Shown here piece by piece: positions 46,219-55,030 of a stretch of 64,000 nucleotides of DNA; position 1 is the first letter of the stretch, and each line of letters begins with the position of its first letter. The translations under genes were made by a program, and so were the position numbers. The notes beneath the pieces were generated by a model. The model worked only from the letters and a program-made list of their open reading frames with translations, made no database searches and was not told the DNA's origin. Source of the DNA: Rhizobium sp. Root1212 (GTDB taxonomy: Bacteria; Pseudomonadota; Alphaproteobacteria; Rhizobiales; Rhizobiaceae). The stretch is taken from assembly GCF_001424985.1 (NCBI RefSeq), contig NZ_LMDA01000028.1:76568-140567 (forward strand), read 5' to 3'.

Positions 46219-46416
46219 TCATTCCGACGGTGGCCGCCACCCCGTCTCATCCATCGCCATCATCACCAATGCAACGAGACGCGGGATCGGCACCGGGTTA
46301 GTAGCTCGTTCAAATTCAGAAATGCGGACTGCTGACCCGTAGCCTAGAAGCGCGGCGAGCTCAGCCTGGTTAAGGCCGAGCCGCTTGCGGATGGTTTTGA
46401 ATTCAACCGGCGTCAT
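46219..46416 (-). CDS. XRE-family helix-turn-helix protein, 65 aa
   Basis: KTIRKRLGLNQAELAALLGYGSAV is a classic XRE helix-turn-helix. It is the only clear repressor-type protein in the window and sits in reverse orientation between the early and late regions. It overlaps the preceding minus-strand gene by 4 bases, and the pair has a promoter with two palindromes just upstream (46645-46698). Confidence 0.85.
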   Translation of the reverse strand: MTPVEFKTIRKRLGLNQAELAALLGYGSAVRISEFERATNPVPIPRLVALVMMAMDETGWRPPSE

Positions 46417-46619
46417 GCGGCGCGGAGGTATTCAAGGCCGCGAGCATCGATGAACAGATCAAGCTCTTCGGCCACTTCCTGGGCCTGAATGATCAGGCGG
46501 TATGCCTTGTCCTTCGATACTTCGCTGTACATTTCGCCATCAATCCGCACGTCGAAGGCATAAACCTTGCAGTTTCCATCGAAGCGCTTTGTGATGTTGA
46601 GTTTCATGATGCCGGTCAT
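46413..46619 (-). CDS. Small protein coupled to XRE regulator, 68 aa
   Basis: Begins MTGIMKLNITKRFDG with GGGAG 8 bases upstream. A short beta part (NCKVYAFDVRIDGEM) and a C-terminal helix (RLIIQAQEVAEELDLFID). Family not recognised. The tight overlap with XRE and shared autoregulated-type promoter resemble a toxin-antitoxin or lysogeny-control pair; both are inference. Confidence 0.6.
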   Translation of the reverse strand: MTGIMKLNITKRFDGNCKVYAFDVRIDGEMYSEVSKDKAYRLIIQAQEVAEELDLFIDARGLEYLRAA

Positions 46620-46644
46620 TTGCTTGCTCCCTTTCGATGATTAG

Positions 46645-46698
46645 AAACTAACGGATTTCCGTTTTTATGTCAACGAAAAATAACGGAATTGCGTTATT
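46645..46698 (-). promoter_or_regulatory. Promoter with two palindromic operators for the XRE pair
   Basis: On the minus strand, -35 TTGACA (46673-46668), a 17-base spacer and -10 TAGTTT (46650-46645). AACGGA-TT-TCCGTT (46650-46663) lies within the spacer; AATAACG-GAATTG-CGTTATT (46679-46698) lies just upstream of -35. Both share AACGGA. The layout is typical of autorepression. Confidence 0.7.
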
Positions 46699-46955
46699 AA
46701 TTTTGCGGCAGCCTGACCTTTCATGGGAGTTATGCCCCTTTAATATGAAGGGGTGCGAAACCCCACCCGCCGTCATGCTGCATTTAGTGCAGCCGCTGAA
46801 CGTTGCGGGTAACTACCCACTACTGGCGACCAAACCTTAGTAGTGAACGAAGTCTGGCCCGACCGACGAGATGTCACGCCGGCACTTCGGTGCAGCGCCA
46901 TCATCGGGCATCCATTCCCCATCCCTGGCGCGCCTCCTCCGCGACAGGCGATCGT

Positions 46956-46996
46956 GCGGCCGCCTCCCTTCGGGTTGAGGTGGCCGCTTTTGTTTT
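46956..46996 (+). terminator. Intrinsic terminator before the HNH gene
   Basis: Stem GCGGCCGCCTC/GAGGTGGCCGC (46956-46966 with 46977-46987, one G-T), followed by TTTTGTTTT. Lies in the 388-base gap 46620-47007, which also holds the XRE promoter and no further gene that I can support. Confidence 0.7.
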
Positions 46997-47007
46997 CATG
47001 GTGAAGC

Positions 47008-47304
47008 ATGGCCAATACCAGCGCATGGCATCACCTTTACCAGCGTGCTGCATGGAAGAGACTGCGGGCCAATCAGTTGGCCATCCAGCCACTATGCGAG
47101 TTCTGCCTGATCACTGAAGAGGTGACGGCGGCTGAGGTCGTTGACCATCGTAAGCCTCACAAGGGTGATCTCGAGCTATTCTACGATCCGAGCAATCTTC
47201 AGTCTCTTTGCAAGCATCACCATGATAGTGCAAAGCAAAGCATGGAGCGAGGCAAAAAGGTTGTCACTTATGACTTGGACGGATACCCGATTGCGCTTGG
47301 ATAA
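47008..47304 (+). CDS. HNH endonuclease (packaging-associated)
   Basis: 98 residues. WHHLYQRAAWKRLRANQL, the zinc-type CEFC and CKHH pairs, and the catalytic VVDHRKPHKGD match the small HNH nucleases that lie beside terminase genes in HK97-like phages and work with TerL in genome cleavage. The ATG lies just past a terminator; the ribosome site is weak. Confidence 0.9.
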   Translation: MANTSAWHHLYQRAAWKRLRANQLAIQPLCEFCLITEEVTAAEVVDHRKPHKGDLELFYDPSNLQSLCKHHHDSAKQSMERGKKVVTYDLDGYPIALG

Positions 47305-47349
47305 TCAGAAAATAAATCGAAAATATTTCGATTATATTGAATTTTATGC

Positions 47350-47379
47350 TTGACTGCTAATGTCGATACGTGCTATACT
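47350..47379 (+). promoter_or_regulatory. Sigma-70 type promoter ahead of terminase genes
   Basis: TTGACT at 47350-47355, an 18-base spacer and TATACT at 47374-47379, 136 bases before TerS. It matches both consensus hexamers well and could drive the morphogenesis genes. Confidence 0.6.
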
Positions 47380-47514
47380 TGAGGGTTTGCCAGGGAGGGG
47401 GTGGGTCAATGTCTGACCGCCTCCGGCTAGGTACCGCCGTCGGTCAATCGCACTAACGCTAACACAGATTTTTGCCTCCCGCGCGCGCAAGCGCGAGGGC
47501 TGAGGAGTCCTTCC

Positions 47515-47979
47515 ATGGCCAAGCGCAAAGCGCGCATAGATAGCGCGACCGAGGCTGTGCGCGTCATGGCGAAGGCTGCGACGGAAATTCTGCCGCCGGC
47601 AAATGTGCCGCTTGACGATGCTGATCTTCCCTTCTTCCGGAATGTTGTCGCCGAGTTCGCGCGGTCGGAATGGACAGATCATCAGCTCGAGCTTGCCGCA
47701 ATGCTCGCCAGGACCATGGCGGATTTGGTGCGGGAGCAGGGGCTCCTTCGTGATGAAGGCGGCGTTGCCTTCTCCGAAAAAGGCACGCCCGTCGCCAACC
47801 CCCGGAAAGCGATCGTGCAGATGCATGCGTCGTCGATCTTGTCGTTTCGCCGATCGCTCGCACTCCACGCACGGGCTATGGGCGGCGAAGCACGGGACAC
47901 GGCCAAACGACGCGAAGCGGCGAAAGAGATCGAGGGCGATAACCCGCTGGAGGACGATCTGCTCGCGCGACCAGGCTGA
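47515..47979 (+). CDS. Phage terminase small subunit (putative)
   Basis: 154 residues with GAGGAG upstream of the ATG. A basic N-terminus, a compact helical centre (EWTDHQLELAAMLARTMADL) and an acidic C-terminus. KGTPVANPRKAIVQMH is typical of P27-like small subunits; position after HNH and before TerL supports it. TerS binds the packaging site and feeds DNA to TerL. Confidence 0.7.
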   Translation: MAKRKARIDSATEAVRVMAKAATEILPPANVPLDDADLPFFRNVVAEFARSEWTDHQLELAAMLARTMADLVREQGLLRDEGGVAFSEKGTPVANPRKAIVQMHASSILSFRRSLALHARAMGGEARDTAKRREAAKEIEGDNPLEDDLLARPG

Positions 47980-48079
47980 ACGGGGTATGAAAGAATAGCT
48001 TGGCTAGGGTCGCCCCCGAAAAGCGGTCATCCAGCCGCCTGCCAAGCGCTACATCTGGATAGTGAGAGGGATACTCGCT

Positions 48080-48871
48080 TTGGCAAAATTCAGAGATCTG
48101 ACCGGTGTCAGGTACAACAAGCTTGTTGTCACTGAGAAAATAGGTTCGAACGCACGAAAGTTGATGCAGTGGCGCTGCGTTTGCGATTGTGGCGGGGAGA
48201 CTATCGCGGTAACCGGCAACCTAAATCGCGGCAATACGACTTCATGCGGCTGTCTTCGTGCAGAGGCACTAGATAAACGGAACGCTATTGATCTAGTCGG
48301 TACAAGTTTCGGCAGGCTGACCGTCACCAAACGCCTGTTTTCTAATGGCAACAATCACGTTGTCTGGGACTGCGTATGCGAGTGCGGCGGCTCTTCCAAA
48401 GTCACGACGGGCAACCTAACTAAGGGCAATACACGTTCCTGTGGTTGCATGCAGCGAGAAGCGGCGGCTGCCATGGGCGCTGCCTGCAAGCAAGACAATC
48501 CAATATCGGCGACCGTCGAGTATCGGCGAGAGGGTCAGAGGAGACGACTGTCCGACCCGAACACAAGGATGCGCCGAAGGCTCTCGTGGCACATTCGGCG
48601 CGCGATCAACAAAATGGGCGATGTGAAAGCTGGCCGTTCATTCGACCTGCTTGGGTACTCACCAAGGGATTTAGCGCGACACATTGAGCGTCAGTTTGTT
48701 CGCGGTATGGGTTGGCACAACGCTGATCGTTGGGACATCGACCATATAATACCAATCAGTTCCGCAAAGTCCTTCGAGGACGTGATCGCTCTCAACCATC
48801 TGACGAATTTGAGGCCGATGTGGCGGGAAGAAAACAACGCGAAAAGAGCGCGGGTACTAAGCCTCCTCTGA
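48080..48871 (+). CDS. Free-standing HNH homing-type endonuclease with duplicated zinc-binding domain
   Basis: 263 residues. Two tandem copies of a Cys-rich unit (about 5-58: WRCVCDCGG .. TSCGC; about 73-127: WDCVCECGG .. RSCGC) precede a C-terminal HNH-like part (RWDIDHIIPISS; NHLTNLRPMWREENNAK). The unit is frequent in selfish phage HNH nucleases. It lies between TerS and TerL. I chose TTG 48080 with GAGGG upstream; GTG 48062 is the alternative. Its last 52 bases overlap the TerL reading frame. Confidence 0.85.
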   Translation: MAKFRDLTGVRYNKLVVTEKIGSNARKLMQWRCVCDCGGETIAVTGNLNRGNTTSCGCLRAEALDKRNAIDLVGTSFGRLTVTKRLFSNGNNHVVWDCVCECGGSSKVTTGNLTKGNTRSCGCMQREAAAAMGAACKQDNPISATVEYRREGQRRRLSDPNTRMRRRLSWHIRRAINKMGDVKAGRSFDLLGYSPRDLARHIERQFVRGMGWHNADRWDIDHIIPISSAKSFEDVIALNHLTNLRPMWREENNAKRARVLSLL

Positions 48872-50451
48872 CACGCGGCGAACGCGTAATTGCGTTTGTG
48901 GAGCGCTACTGCCTCGTTCCGGAGGGAACGCTACTTGGCAAGCCGGTGAGGCTCCTGGACTTCCAGAAGAAATTTATCCTCGCGGTCTATGATAATCCGG
49001 CTGGAACGTCTCGTGCGTACCTGTCGATTGCTCGTAAGAACGGCAAGACAGGCCTGATCGCCTGCCTTCTGCTAGCTCACATCGTCGGACCAGAGGCATA
49101 CCAGAACGGACGTATCGTTTCAGGCGCCCGCTCGCGCAAACAAGCTGCGGAAGTATTCAATTACAGTGCGAAAATGATCATGATGTCGCCCGAGCTGTCG
49201 AAGCTCGCGCGCATCGTGCCGTCGGCGAAAATGATCGTCGGCCTTGCCAAGAACGTTGAGTACCAAGCCAGTTCAGCTGAGGCGAAGAGTGCGCACGGCG
49301 GCTCGCCCATCTTGGCGATCCTCGACGAGGTCGGCCAGATCAAGGGTCCGACGGATGATTTCGTTGAGGCGATCGAGACGTCGCAGGGTGCCTACGAAGG
49401 TCGCGCGATGCTCTTCGCGATTTCGACGCAGGCCGCGACCGATAACGATCTTTTTTCGCGATGGATCGATGACGCCGAAACGTCCAAAGATCCTCGCATC
49501 GTCAGTCACATCTACACGGCGCCGGCCGAGTGCGAGCTAAACGACAGGGCTGGGTGGGCGGCAGCAAACCCTGCGCTCGGTGTCTTTCGTTCAGTGAAGG
49601 ACGTTGAGGACTTTTCAGCGCTGGCCATGCGAATGCCTACTAAGGAAGCCAGCTTCCGGTGGCTATTCCTCAATCAGCGCATTGATGCATCGGCTCCGCT
49701 GTTCCCGCCAACTGTATGGCGGGCTTGCGATGCGACCGTCGAAGATTTCGTAGGGTTGCCTGTCTTCGGCGGCCTAGACCTTTCCGAAGTGTCCGACTTG
49801 ACGTCCTTGGTGCTCATGGCTCCGAAGGAAACGGATATCGGGACGGTGTGGCACGTCAAACCGACCTTCTGGCTGCCAGGCGAATCCTTGCGGGAGAAGG
49901 CCAAGGCCGACCGGGTTCCGTACGACATTTGGAACAAGCCAGACGATAACGGGCAGCGGTTTCTTGAGACGACGCCCGGCCCGACGGTAGACTACGAGTT
50001 TGTAGCCCACTACCTCTTCGAACTGCATCAGAAGCTTGATATCCGGAAGATAGCATTCGACCGCTGGAACTGGCGGCATCTGAAGCCCTGGCTGCTCAAG
50101 GTCGGTTTTACCGAAGAGCAACTCGAGGGCGACGAGGCTATTTTTGAGCAGTTCGGGCAGGGCTTCGCATCCATGTCGCCTGCCATCCGTGAGCTAGAGA
50201 GCATCGTGCTCAACAAGAAGCTCGCCCACGGCGGGCATCCGGTCCTCACCATGTGCGTGATGAACGCAACGGTGAAGCAGGATCCAAGCGGCAACCGCAA
50301 ACTCGACAAGAAGAAGTCTCGAGGCCGCATTGACGGCGCTGTCGCGCTGACGATGGCGACAGCAATGGCGGGGACTTATGACGGGGCGAGTGATGGCGCC
50401 TCTTTCTGGGAAGTCCTCGACCCGAACGCCGACTATTCAAAAGCGGCCTGA
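48820..50451 (+). CDS. Phage terminase large subunit
   Basis: DNA-packaging motor, about 543 residues. Walker A-like ARKNGKT (71-77), Walker B with ILDE (D169-E170), and the C-terminal nuclease part (FGGLDLSEVSDLTS; FDRWNWRHLKPWLLK; DGAVALTMA) are intact. The conserved domain starts at LTRGERVIAF. The GTG at 48820 (GAGG upstream) is my choice; the frame is open to 48730 inside the HNH gene. Start is uncertain by about 20 codons. Confidence 0.92.
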   Translation: MAGRKQREKSAGTKPPLTRGERVIAFVERYCLVPEGTLLGKPVRLLDFQKKFILAVYDNPAGTSRAYLSIARKNGKTGLIACLLLAHIVGPEAYQNGRIVSGARSRKQAAEVFNYSAKMIMMSPELSKLARIVPSAKMIVGLAKNVEYQASSAEAKSAHGGSPILAILDEVGQIKGPTDDFVEAIETSQGAYEGRAMLFAISTQAATDNDLFSRWIDDAETSKDPRIVSHIYTAPAECELNDRAGWAAANPALGVFRSVKDVEDFSALAMRMPTKEASFRWLFLNQRIDASAPLFPPTVWRACDATVEDFVGLPVFGGLDLSEVSDLTSLVLMAPKETDIGTVWHVKPTFWLPGESLREKAKADRVPYDIWNKPDDNGQRFLETTPGPTVDYEFVAHYLFELHQKLDIRKIAFDRWNWRHLKPWLLKVGFTEEQLEGDEAIFEQFGQGFASMSPAIRELESIVLNKKLAHGGHPVLTMCVMNATVKQDPSGNRKLDKKKSRGRIDGAVALTMATAMAGTYDGASDGASFWEVLDPNADYSKAA

Positions 50452-50484
50452 CGCCCATCGGGCAAAACTAACAAGGAATGCCGG

Positions 50485-51717
50485 ATGGGTATCAAAGATT
50501 GGCTGTTCAGTCGAAAGACTGAGCAGAAATCGGTGTCGTTCGACCCCGTTTGGCTGGATTTCTTTGGCGCTAGGCAGTCGAAGGCAGGAGTCAAAGTGTC
50601 CTGGGAGCGGGCGCTCGATGTTTCGACAGTGTTCGCCTGCATCAGAGTGATCGCTGAGGGAGTTGCCCAGGTACCGTTGCGGGTAATGAAGGAGTTGCCC
50701 GACGGCAAGGGTAGCGTTCCAGCGCCAGAGCATCCGCTTTACAAGGTGCTGAACAGCAAGCCAAACCAATGGCAGACGTCCTTCGCTCTTCGCGAAACGA
50801 TGATTTTCCACCTCGCTCTGACGGGGAACGCCTTCTTTTTTAAGAACGTTGTCCGCGGCAAGGTGAAGGAGCTTATCCCGATCGACCCCGGCTGCGTGGC
50901 GATCACGAGAAACAACGATTACTCGCTGACTTACACCATTTCCGACCTTGCCGGACGCTCAATGACGCTTCCGCAGTCGATGATTTGGCATGTTCGCGGA
51001 CCGTCGTGGGATACTTGGCGCGGGCTTGATGCGGTTCAGCAGGCGCGGGAAGCAATCGGCCTCACGATAGCCACTGAAAACACCCAGGCCGAGATGCATG
51101 CCAACGGGCTGCAGACTTCTGGTTCGTATTCGACTGAACAGAAGATTGACCCGGAAAAATATAAGCAGATTCAGGCATGGATTGCGGCTCAAATAGGTGG
51201 TTCCAATCGCCACAAGCCGTTTGTCATCGATTCAGGCTTCAAATGGACGCCGCAGTCGATGACCGGTGTCGACGCGCAGCACCTTGAGACCAGAAAGTTC
51301 CAGATCGAGGAAATCTGCCGCTCGTTTCGTGTTTTGCCGCCGATGGTAGGCCATTCCGGGCAGGCGATGACCTTCGCGAGCGCCGAGCAAATCTTCTTGG
51401 CGCACGTGATTCACACTTTGATGCCGTGGATTGTGCGCGTTGAGCAGTCGATCGACAACGATTTGCTCAACGCCGTCGGCGATGACGAGTATTTCGCCAA
51501 GTTCAACGTCAATTCGTTGCTTCGTGGTGCCCATAAAGACCGCGGCGAGTATTACGCGAAGGCACTTGGGTCCGGTGGCGCGCCGGCTTGGATGACACAG
51601 GACGAAGTTCGTTACGAAGAAGATCTCAACGCCATGGGCGGGGAGGCTGGCGAGCTACCAAAGCCGACGAACGTCGCTGGCGCGCCCGACGCAAAGCCGC
51701 CCGACGGTGGCACATAG
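50485..51717 (+). CDS. Phage portal protein, HK97 family
   Basis: 410 residues; forms the dodecameric DNA entry ring. Family signatures: VSTVFACIRVIAEGVAQVPL (about 40-60), PLYKVLNSKPNQWQTSFALRE and IPIDPGCVAITRN. The acidic, Pro/Asp-rich C-terminus is as expected. CAAGGA precedes the ATG. Confidence 0.95.
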   Translation: MGIKDWLFSRKTEQKSVSFDPVWLDFFGARQSKAGVKVSWERALDVSTVFACIRVIAEGVAQVPLRVMKELPDGKGSVPAPEHPLYKVLNSKPNQWQTSFALRETMIFHLALTGNAFFFKNVVRGKVKELIPIDPGCVAITRNNDYSLTYTISDLAGRSMTLPQSMIWHVRGPSWDTWRGLDAVQQAREAIGLTIATENTQAEMHANGLQTSGSYSTEQKIDPEKYKQIQAWIAAQIGGSNRHKPFVIDSGFKWTPQSMTGVDAQHLETRKFQIEEICRSFRVLPPMVGHSGQAMTFASAEQIFLAHVIHTLMPWIVRVEQSIDNDLLNAVGDDEYFAKFNVNSLLRGAHKDRGEYYAKALGSGGAPAWMTQDEVRYEEDLNAMGGEAGELPKPTNVAGAPDAKPPDGGT

Positions 51718-51728
51718 GAAAAAGCAGC

Positions 51729-52439
51729 ATGACGATCGAACACCTGCAGGTAAAGTTCGCCGCAAGCGAAATTGACGCTCAAACCGGTGAATTTAAGGGT
51801 TATGGTGCCGTTTTTGGCAACATCGATAGCCATGGCGACGTCATTATGCCCGGCGCATTCAAGGATACGCTCGCGGAATGGGCCGCCAAGGGCAGATTCC
51901 CAGCGATGAAGCTTATGCACGGCAGCGGAGGAAATCCGTTTACCGGTGACGACCTGCCTATCGGCAAGTGGACCAAGATGATGGAGGACGCCAACGGCCT
52001 CTACGTTGAGGGAAAACTGTCGGGTCTGGACACAGATCGCGGCAGAATGATCCATGGCTTGGTCAAAGACGGGATTCTCGATGGTCTTTCCATCGGATAC
52101 CGGCCGACCAAGGCCCGAGCGGGCGAAAAAGGCGCGCGGCGTATGCTGGACGCGGTCAAGTTGCGCGAAGTTTCGCTGGTTGACGAGCCGAGCAATGACA
52201 AGGCTCGCATGACTAGCTTCAAATCTGAATTCAACCCGCGAATTCTAGAAGACGGCCTGCGTGACGCCGGTCTGTCGCGGGCGGACAGCCTGACGGCCGT
52301 GTCGGTCTTCAAAAGCCTGCTGCTTCGCGACGAAGCAGAGCCGAACGACGATCTTCGTGATGAAGAAGAAGCGGCAATCAAGAGCGAGGCGCAGCTATTG
52401 CAGCTTGCCGAGAGCATCAAGGCGCTGATCGCTGGCTAG
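51729..52439 (+). CDS. HK97-family prohead protease
   Basis: Cleaves the capsid delta domain during maturation. About 236 residues; GYGAVFGNIDSHGDVIMPGAF is the family signature, with catalytic His64 (LMHGSG) and Ser121 (DGLSIGY). LREVSLVDEPSN is also characteristic. The ATG lies 11 bases after the portal stop; the longer frame overlaps portal and was not used. The C-terminus is acidic and helical, which may serve as a scaffold. Confidence 0.93.
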   Translation: MTIEHLQVKFAASEIDAQTGEFKGYGAVFGNIDSHGDVIMPGAFKDTLAEWAAKGRFPAMKLMHGSGGNPFTGDDLPIGKWTKMMEDANGLYVEGKLSGLDTDRGRMIHGLVKDGILDGLSIGYRPTKARAGEKGARRMLDAVKLREVSLVDEPSNDKARMTSFKSEFNPRILEDGLRDAGLSRADSLTAVSVFKSLLLRDEAEPNDDLRDEEEAAIKSEAQLLQLAESIKALIAG

Positions 52440-52481
52440 GCCGCGGCACGCTCTATCCCCAAAACATCATAGGAGATCAAC

Positions 52482-53780
52482 ATGACGGATAAAACCGCCA
52501 TCGAACAGGTTATGACCGCGTTCGAGGAATTCAAGTCGACCAACGACGCTGCGATTGCAGAACTGAAGAAGAAGGGCGTCAACGACCCGGTCGTCACCGA
52601 CAAACTGTCGAAGATCGAGGCGACGCTGTCTTCCTTCGAAGAGGCCAACCAGAAGGCAACGGCAGCAATGCTGGAAGCCAAGAAGGCCGCCGAGGACGAG
52701 AAGGCGCACGTTGACGAGCTTGAAGCCAAGCTGAATCGCCTTTCGCTCGCCGGCTCGGCAGATCCTGCCACTCGCGAAGATGAGCGCAAGAAGCGCGCCA
52801 ATGATTGGCTCCGCGCTACCGTCGGCGCCATTACCAAGGGCGAATTCAACCTGAGTTCCGAGCAGCAGAAGATGCTGGCCGAGGTGAAGGAAGAGTACAA
52901 GGCCATGTCTGTCGGCAACGACACGACTGGCGGCTACCTCGCCCCCCTGGAGTACGTGCGCGAGATCATCAAGGGCGTCACCGAGCTTTCGCCTGTCCGC
53001 TCTATGGTTCGCGTTCGCCAGACCGCGTCGAAGGGCATCCAGATTCCGAAGCGCACGGGCCAGTTCGCCGCTGTTTGGGTGGCTGAGCAGGGCACGCGCT
53101 CTGAGACCGACGGCCTGCGTTACGGCATGTGGGAAATCCCGGTCCACGAGATTTACGCTCTGGTCGACATCAGCGAACAGAACCTTGAAGACTCGGCATT
53201 CGACATGGAGTCGGAAATCCGCTTCGAAGCTGGCGAGCAGTTTGCTGTCGCTGAAGGTGCCGCAGTCGTTTCTGGTAATGGCGTCGGCAAGCCGCAGGGC
53301 TTCATGGATGCGTCGGCCGGGCTTGGCGAGAACATCTCCGGCTCCGCAGCAACTATTGCGGACGCAGACGGCCAGGCAAACGGCCTTCTGACGCTTAAGT
53401 TCGGCCTGAAGACCGCTTATACGCGCAATGCCGTATGGGCGCTTAATCGCACCACGATCGGCTCGGTTCGCAAGCTGAAGGATGCAAACAAGAACTATAT
53501 CTGGATGCCTGGTATCGCGCTCGGCAAGCCGAACACGATCGACGGAGACCCGTATGTCGAAGTTCCGGACATGCCGAATGAAGGCGCCGGAGCTTATCCG
53601 ATTGCTTACGGCGACTTCCAGCGTGGTTATACCCTTGTTGACCGTATCCAGATGTCGATGCTGCGCGACCCGTACACGCAGGCCACCTCCGGCAACGTCC
53701 GCTTCATCTTCCGCAAGCGTCAGGGCGGCCAGGTAGTTCTTGCCGAAGCTATGCGCAAGCTGAAGTGCGCCGCATCCTAA
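52482..53780 (+). CDS. Major capsid protein, HK97 fold
   Basis: 432 residues. Residues 1-95 form a coiled coil (the delta domain that the protease removes); the HK97 core follows with GGYLAPLEYVREII, SPVRSMVRVRQT and the C-terminal DRIQMSMLRDPYTQ. AGGAGATC precedes the ATG. Codon use is more biased than in the neighbouring phage genes, as is common for highly expressed capsid genes. Confidence 0.95.
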   Translation: MTDKTAIEQVMTAFEEFKSTNDAAIAELKKKGVNDPVVTDKLSKIEATLSSFEEANQKATAAMLEAKKAAEDEKAHVDELEAKLNRLSLAGSADPATREDERKKRANDWLRATVGAITKGEFNLSSEQQKMLAEVKEEYKAMSVGNDTTGGYLAPLEYVREIIKGVTELSPVRSMVRVRQTASKGIQIPKRTGQFAAVWVAEQGTRSETDGLRYGMWEIPVHEIYALVDISEQNLEDSAFDMESEIRFEAGEQFAVAEGAAVVSGNGVGKPQGFMDASAGLGENISGSAATIADADGQANGLLTLKFGLKTAYTRNAVWALNRTTIGSVRKLKDANKNYIWMPGIALGKPNTIDGDPYVEVPDMPNEGAGAYPIAYGDFQRGYTLVDRIQMSMLRDPYTQATSGNVRFIFRKRQGGQVVLAEAMRKLKCAAS

Positions 53781-53836
53781 GCCAACAGCGGGCGGCCTAG
53801 CGCCGCCCATTTCCAACATAAGAAGGAGATAGCCTG

Positions 53837-54247
53837 ATGGCTTCCAAGGACTCTCATAACAATCTCAATTTTGCTGTGGCGCTGAATATCGGTGCGATTT
53901 CCAGCAACACTACGACGAATGGCGCGATCATCGATACTCAGGGATATGAGTCTGTCGAATTCGTGATCCAGTCCGGCACGCTTACCGACGGTGGTTATGC
54001 GCCCACGATCACCGAGGGCGACGCATCCGACCTAACTGGTGGCACGGCCACTGCGGCTGCGGATCTGCTCGGCACTCTTGCTGGCGCCACATTCGCCGCT
54101 ACTGACGACAACGTCGTCAAGAAGATCGGTTACAAGGGTAGCAAGCGCTATGTTCGCCTGAACATCGTTTCGACTGGCGTTACTACTGGCGGCACCCTTG
54201 GCGCCACTGTCGTCCGCGGTCACGCTCGCAGCAAGCCGGTCGCCTAA
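53837..54247 (+). CDS. Putative head decoration protein, 136 aa
   Basis: Follows the capsid gene with AAGGAGAT upstream. The sequence is beta-rich with many Gly, Thr and Ser (VEFVIQSGTLTDGGY; GYKGSKRYVRLNIVS), typical of small capsid cement or stabilising proteins. No firm family. Stop and next start overlap (TAATGG). Confidence 0.6.
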   Translation: MASKDSHNNLNFAVALNIGAISSNTTTNGAIIDTQGYESVEFVIQSGTLTDGGYAPTITEGDASDLTGGTATAAADLLGTLAGATFAATDDNVVKKIGYKGSKRYVRLNIVSTGVTTGGTLGATVVRGHARSKPVA

Positions 54248-54447
54248 TGGCCCACCGCGTTGTAAGGCCGTTTCCGCTTTCGCTGGACGGCCTTACGCTC
54301 ATTGACCTGAATGTGGGCGATGAGCGTTCCGATTGGGGCGGCATGGAAGACGGGCTAGAGGCCGAAGGCTACATCGAATCCGTAAAAGATGCTCCTGTTA
54401 AGCCAGTGGAGCAGTCGGCAGAGCTGCAGCGCCGCAGAGGTAGATGA
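54247..54447 (+). CDS. Prophage hypothetical protein, 66 aa
   Basis: Starts on the last base of the previous stop. FPLSLDGLTLIDLNVGDERSD and a Pro/Glu-rich C-terminus ending in RRRGR. Size and place match small proteins often found between capsid and connector; function unknown. Confidence 0.5.
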   Translation: MAHRVVRPFPLSLDGLTLIDLNVGDERSDWGGMEDGLEAEGYIESVKDAPVKPVEQSAELQRRRGR

Positions 54448-54448
54448 C

Positions 54449-55012
54449 ATGAACCTGCGCCTGACGAATTCGGTTGCGCCGATACTTACGACTGCCGAAG
54501 CCAAGGCGCATTTGCGTGTCTTTCACGATGACGACAATAGTTACATTGACGCGCTCATCGCGGCCGCGGGAGATTGGCTATTCGGCGAGAATAGCTGGCT
54601 TGGGCGGGCCGCCCCATCCTCTGCGTGGGAGATGACGCAGGCGTTTTTTCCGGTCGGGCGTCTGGATATTCCTAAGCCGCCGCTGGTTCGCGTCGATGGT
54701 GTGTTTTACACGCCGGCCGATGGTGGAGCAGAGCAGGAAATCGCCGATTTCCGCACGTTCGGTGAAGGCGGCAATGGCTATATCCTGCCCGCCGTGGATA
54801 CGGATTGGCCAGAGACTGATGGTGAACCGGAGTCGGTTCGAATTGAGTTTCAAGCAGGATACACCACATTGCCGGCATCCATAAAGCATGCGGCGCTTCT
54901 AATGATTGGTCACTGGTATGAAAACCGTGAGGCCGCGACAGAAGCGAAGTTGAGCGAACTGCCTATGGCAGTCGATGCGCTCCTTATGCCCTATCGAAAT
55001 TGGCCCTCGTAA
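54449..55012 (+). CDS. Head-tail connector protein (gp6-like)
   Basis: About 187 residues. The N-terminal TTAEAKAHLRVFHDDDNSYIDALIAAAGDWL is the HK97 gp6 / phiE125 gp8-type signature; the C-terminal helix (IKHAALLMIGHWYENREA) is also conserved. It forms the adaptor ring below the portal. The ATG at 54449 follows the previous stop closely. Confidence 0.85.
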   Translation: MNLRLTNSVAPILTTAEAKAHLRVFHDDDNSYIDALIAAAGDWLFGENSWLGRAAPSSAWEMTQAFFPVGRLDIPKPPLVRVDGVFYTPADGGAEQEIADFRTFGEGGNGYILPAVDTDWPETDGEPESVRIEFQAGYTTLPASIKHAALLMIGHWYENREAATEAKLSELPMAVDALLMPYRNWPS

Positions 55013-55030
55013 GGGCGGAAGGAACCCATC

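Noticed and set aside
46773..47015. 80-codon minus-strand frame before the HNH gene
   Set aside because: Runs through a terminator hairpin and has low-complexity content without a ribosome site.
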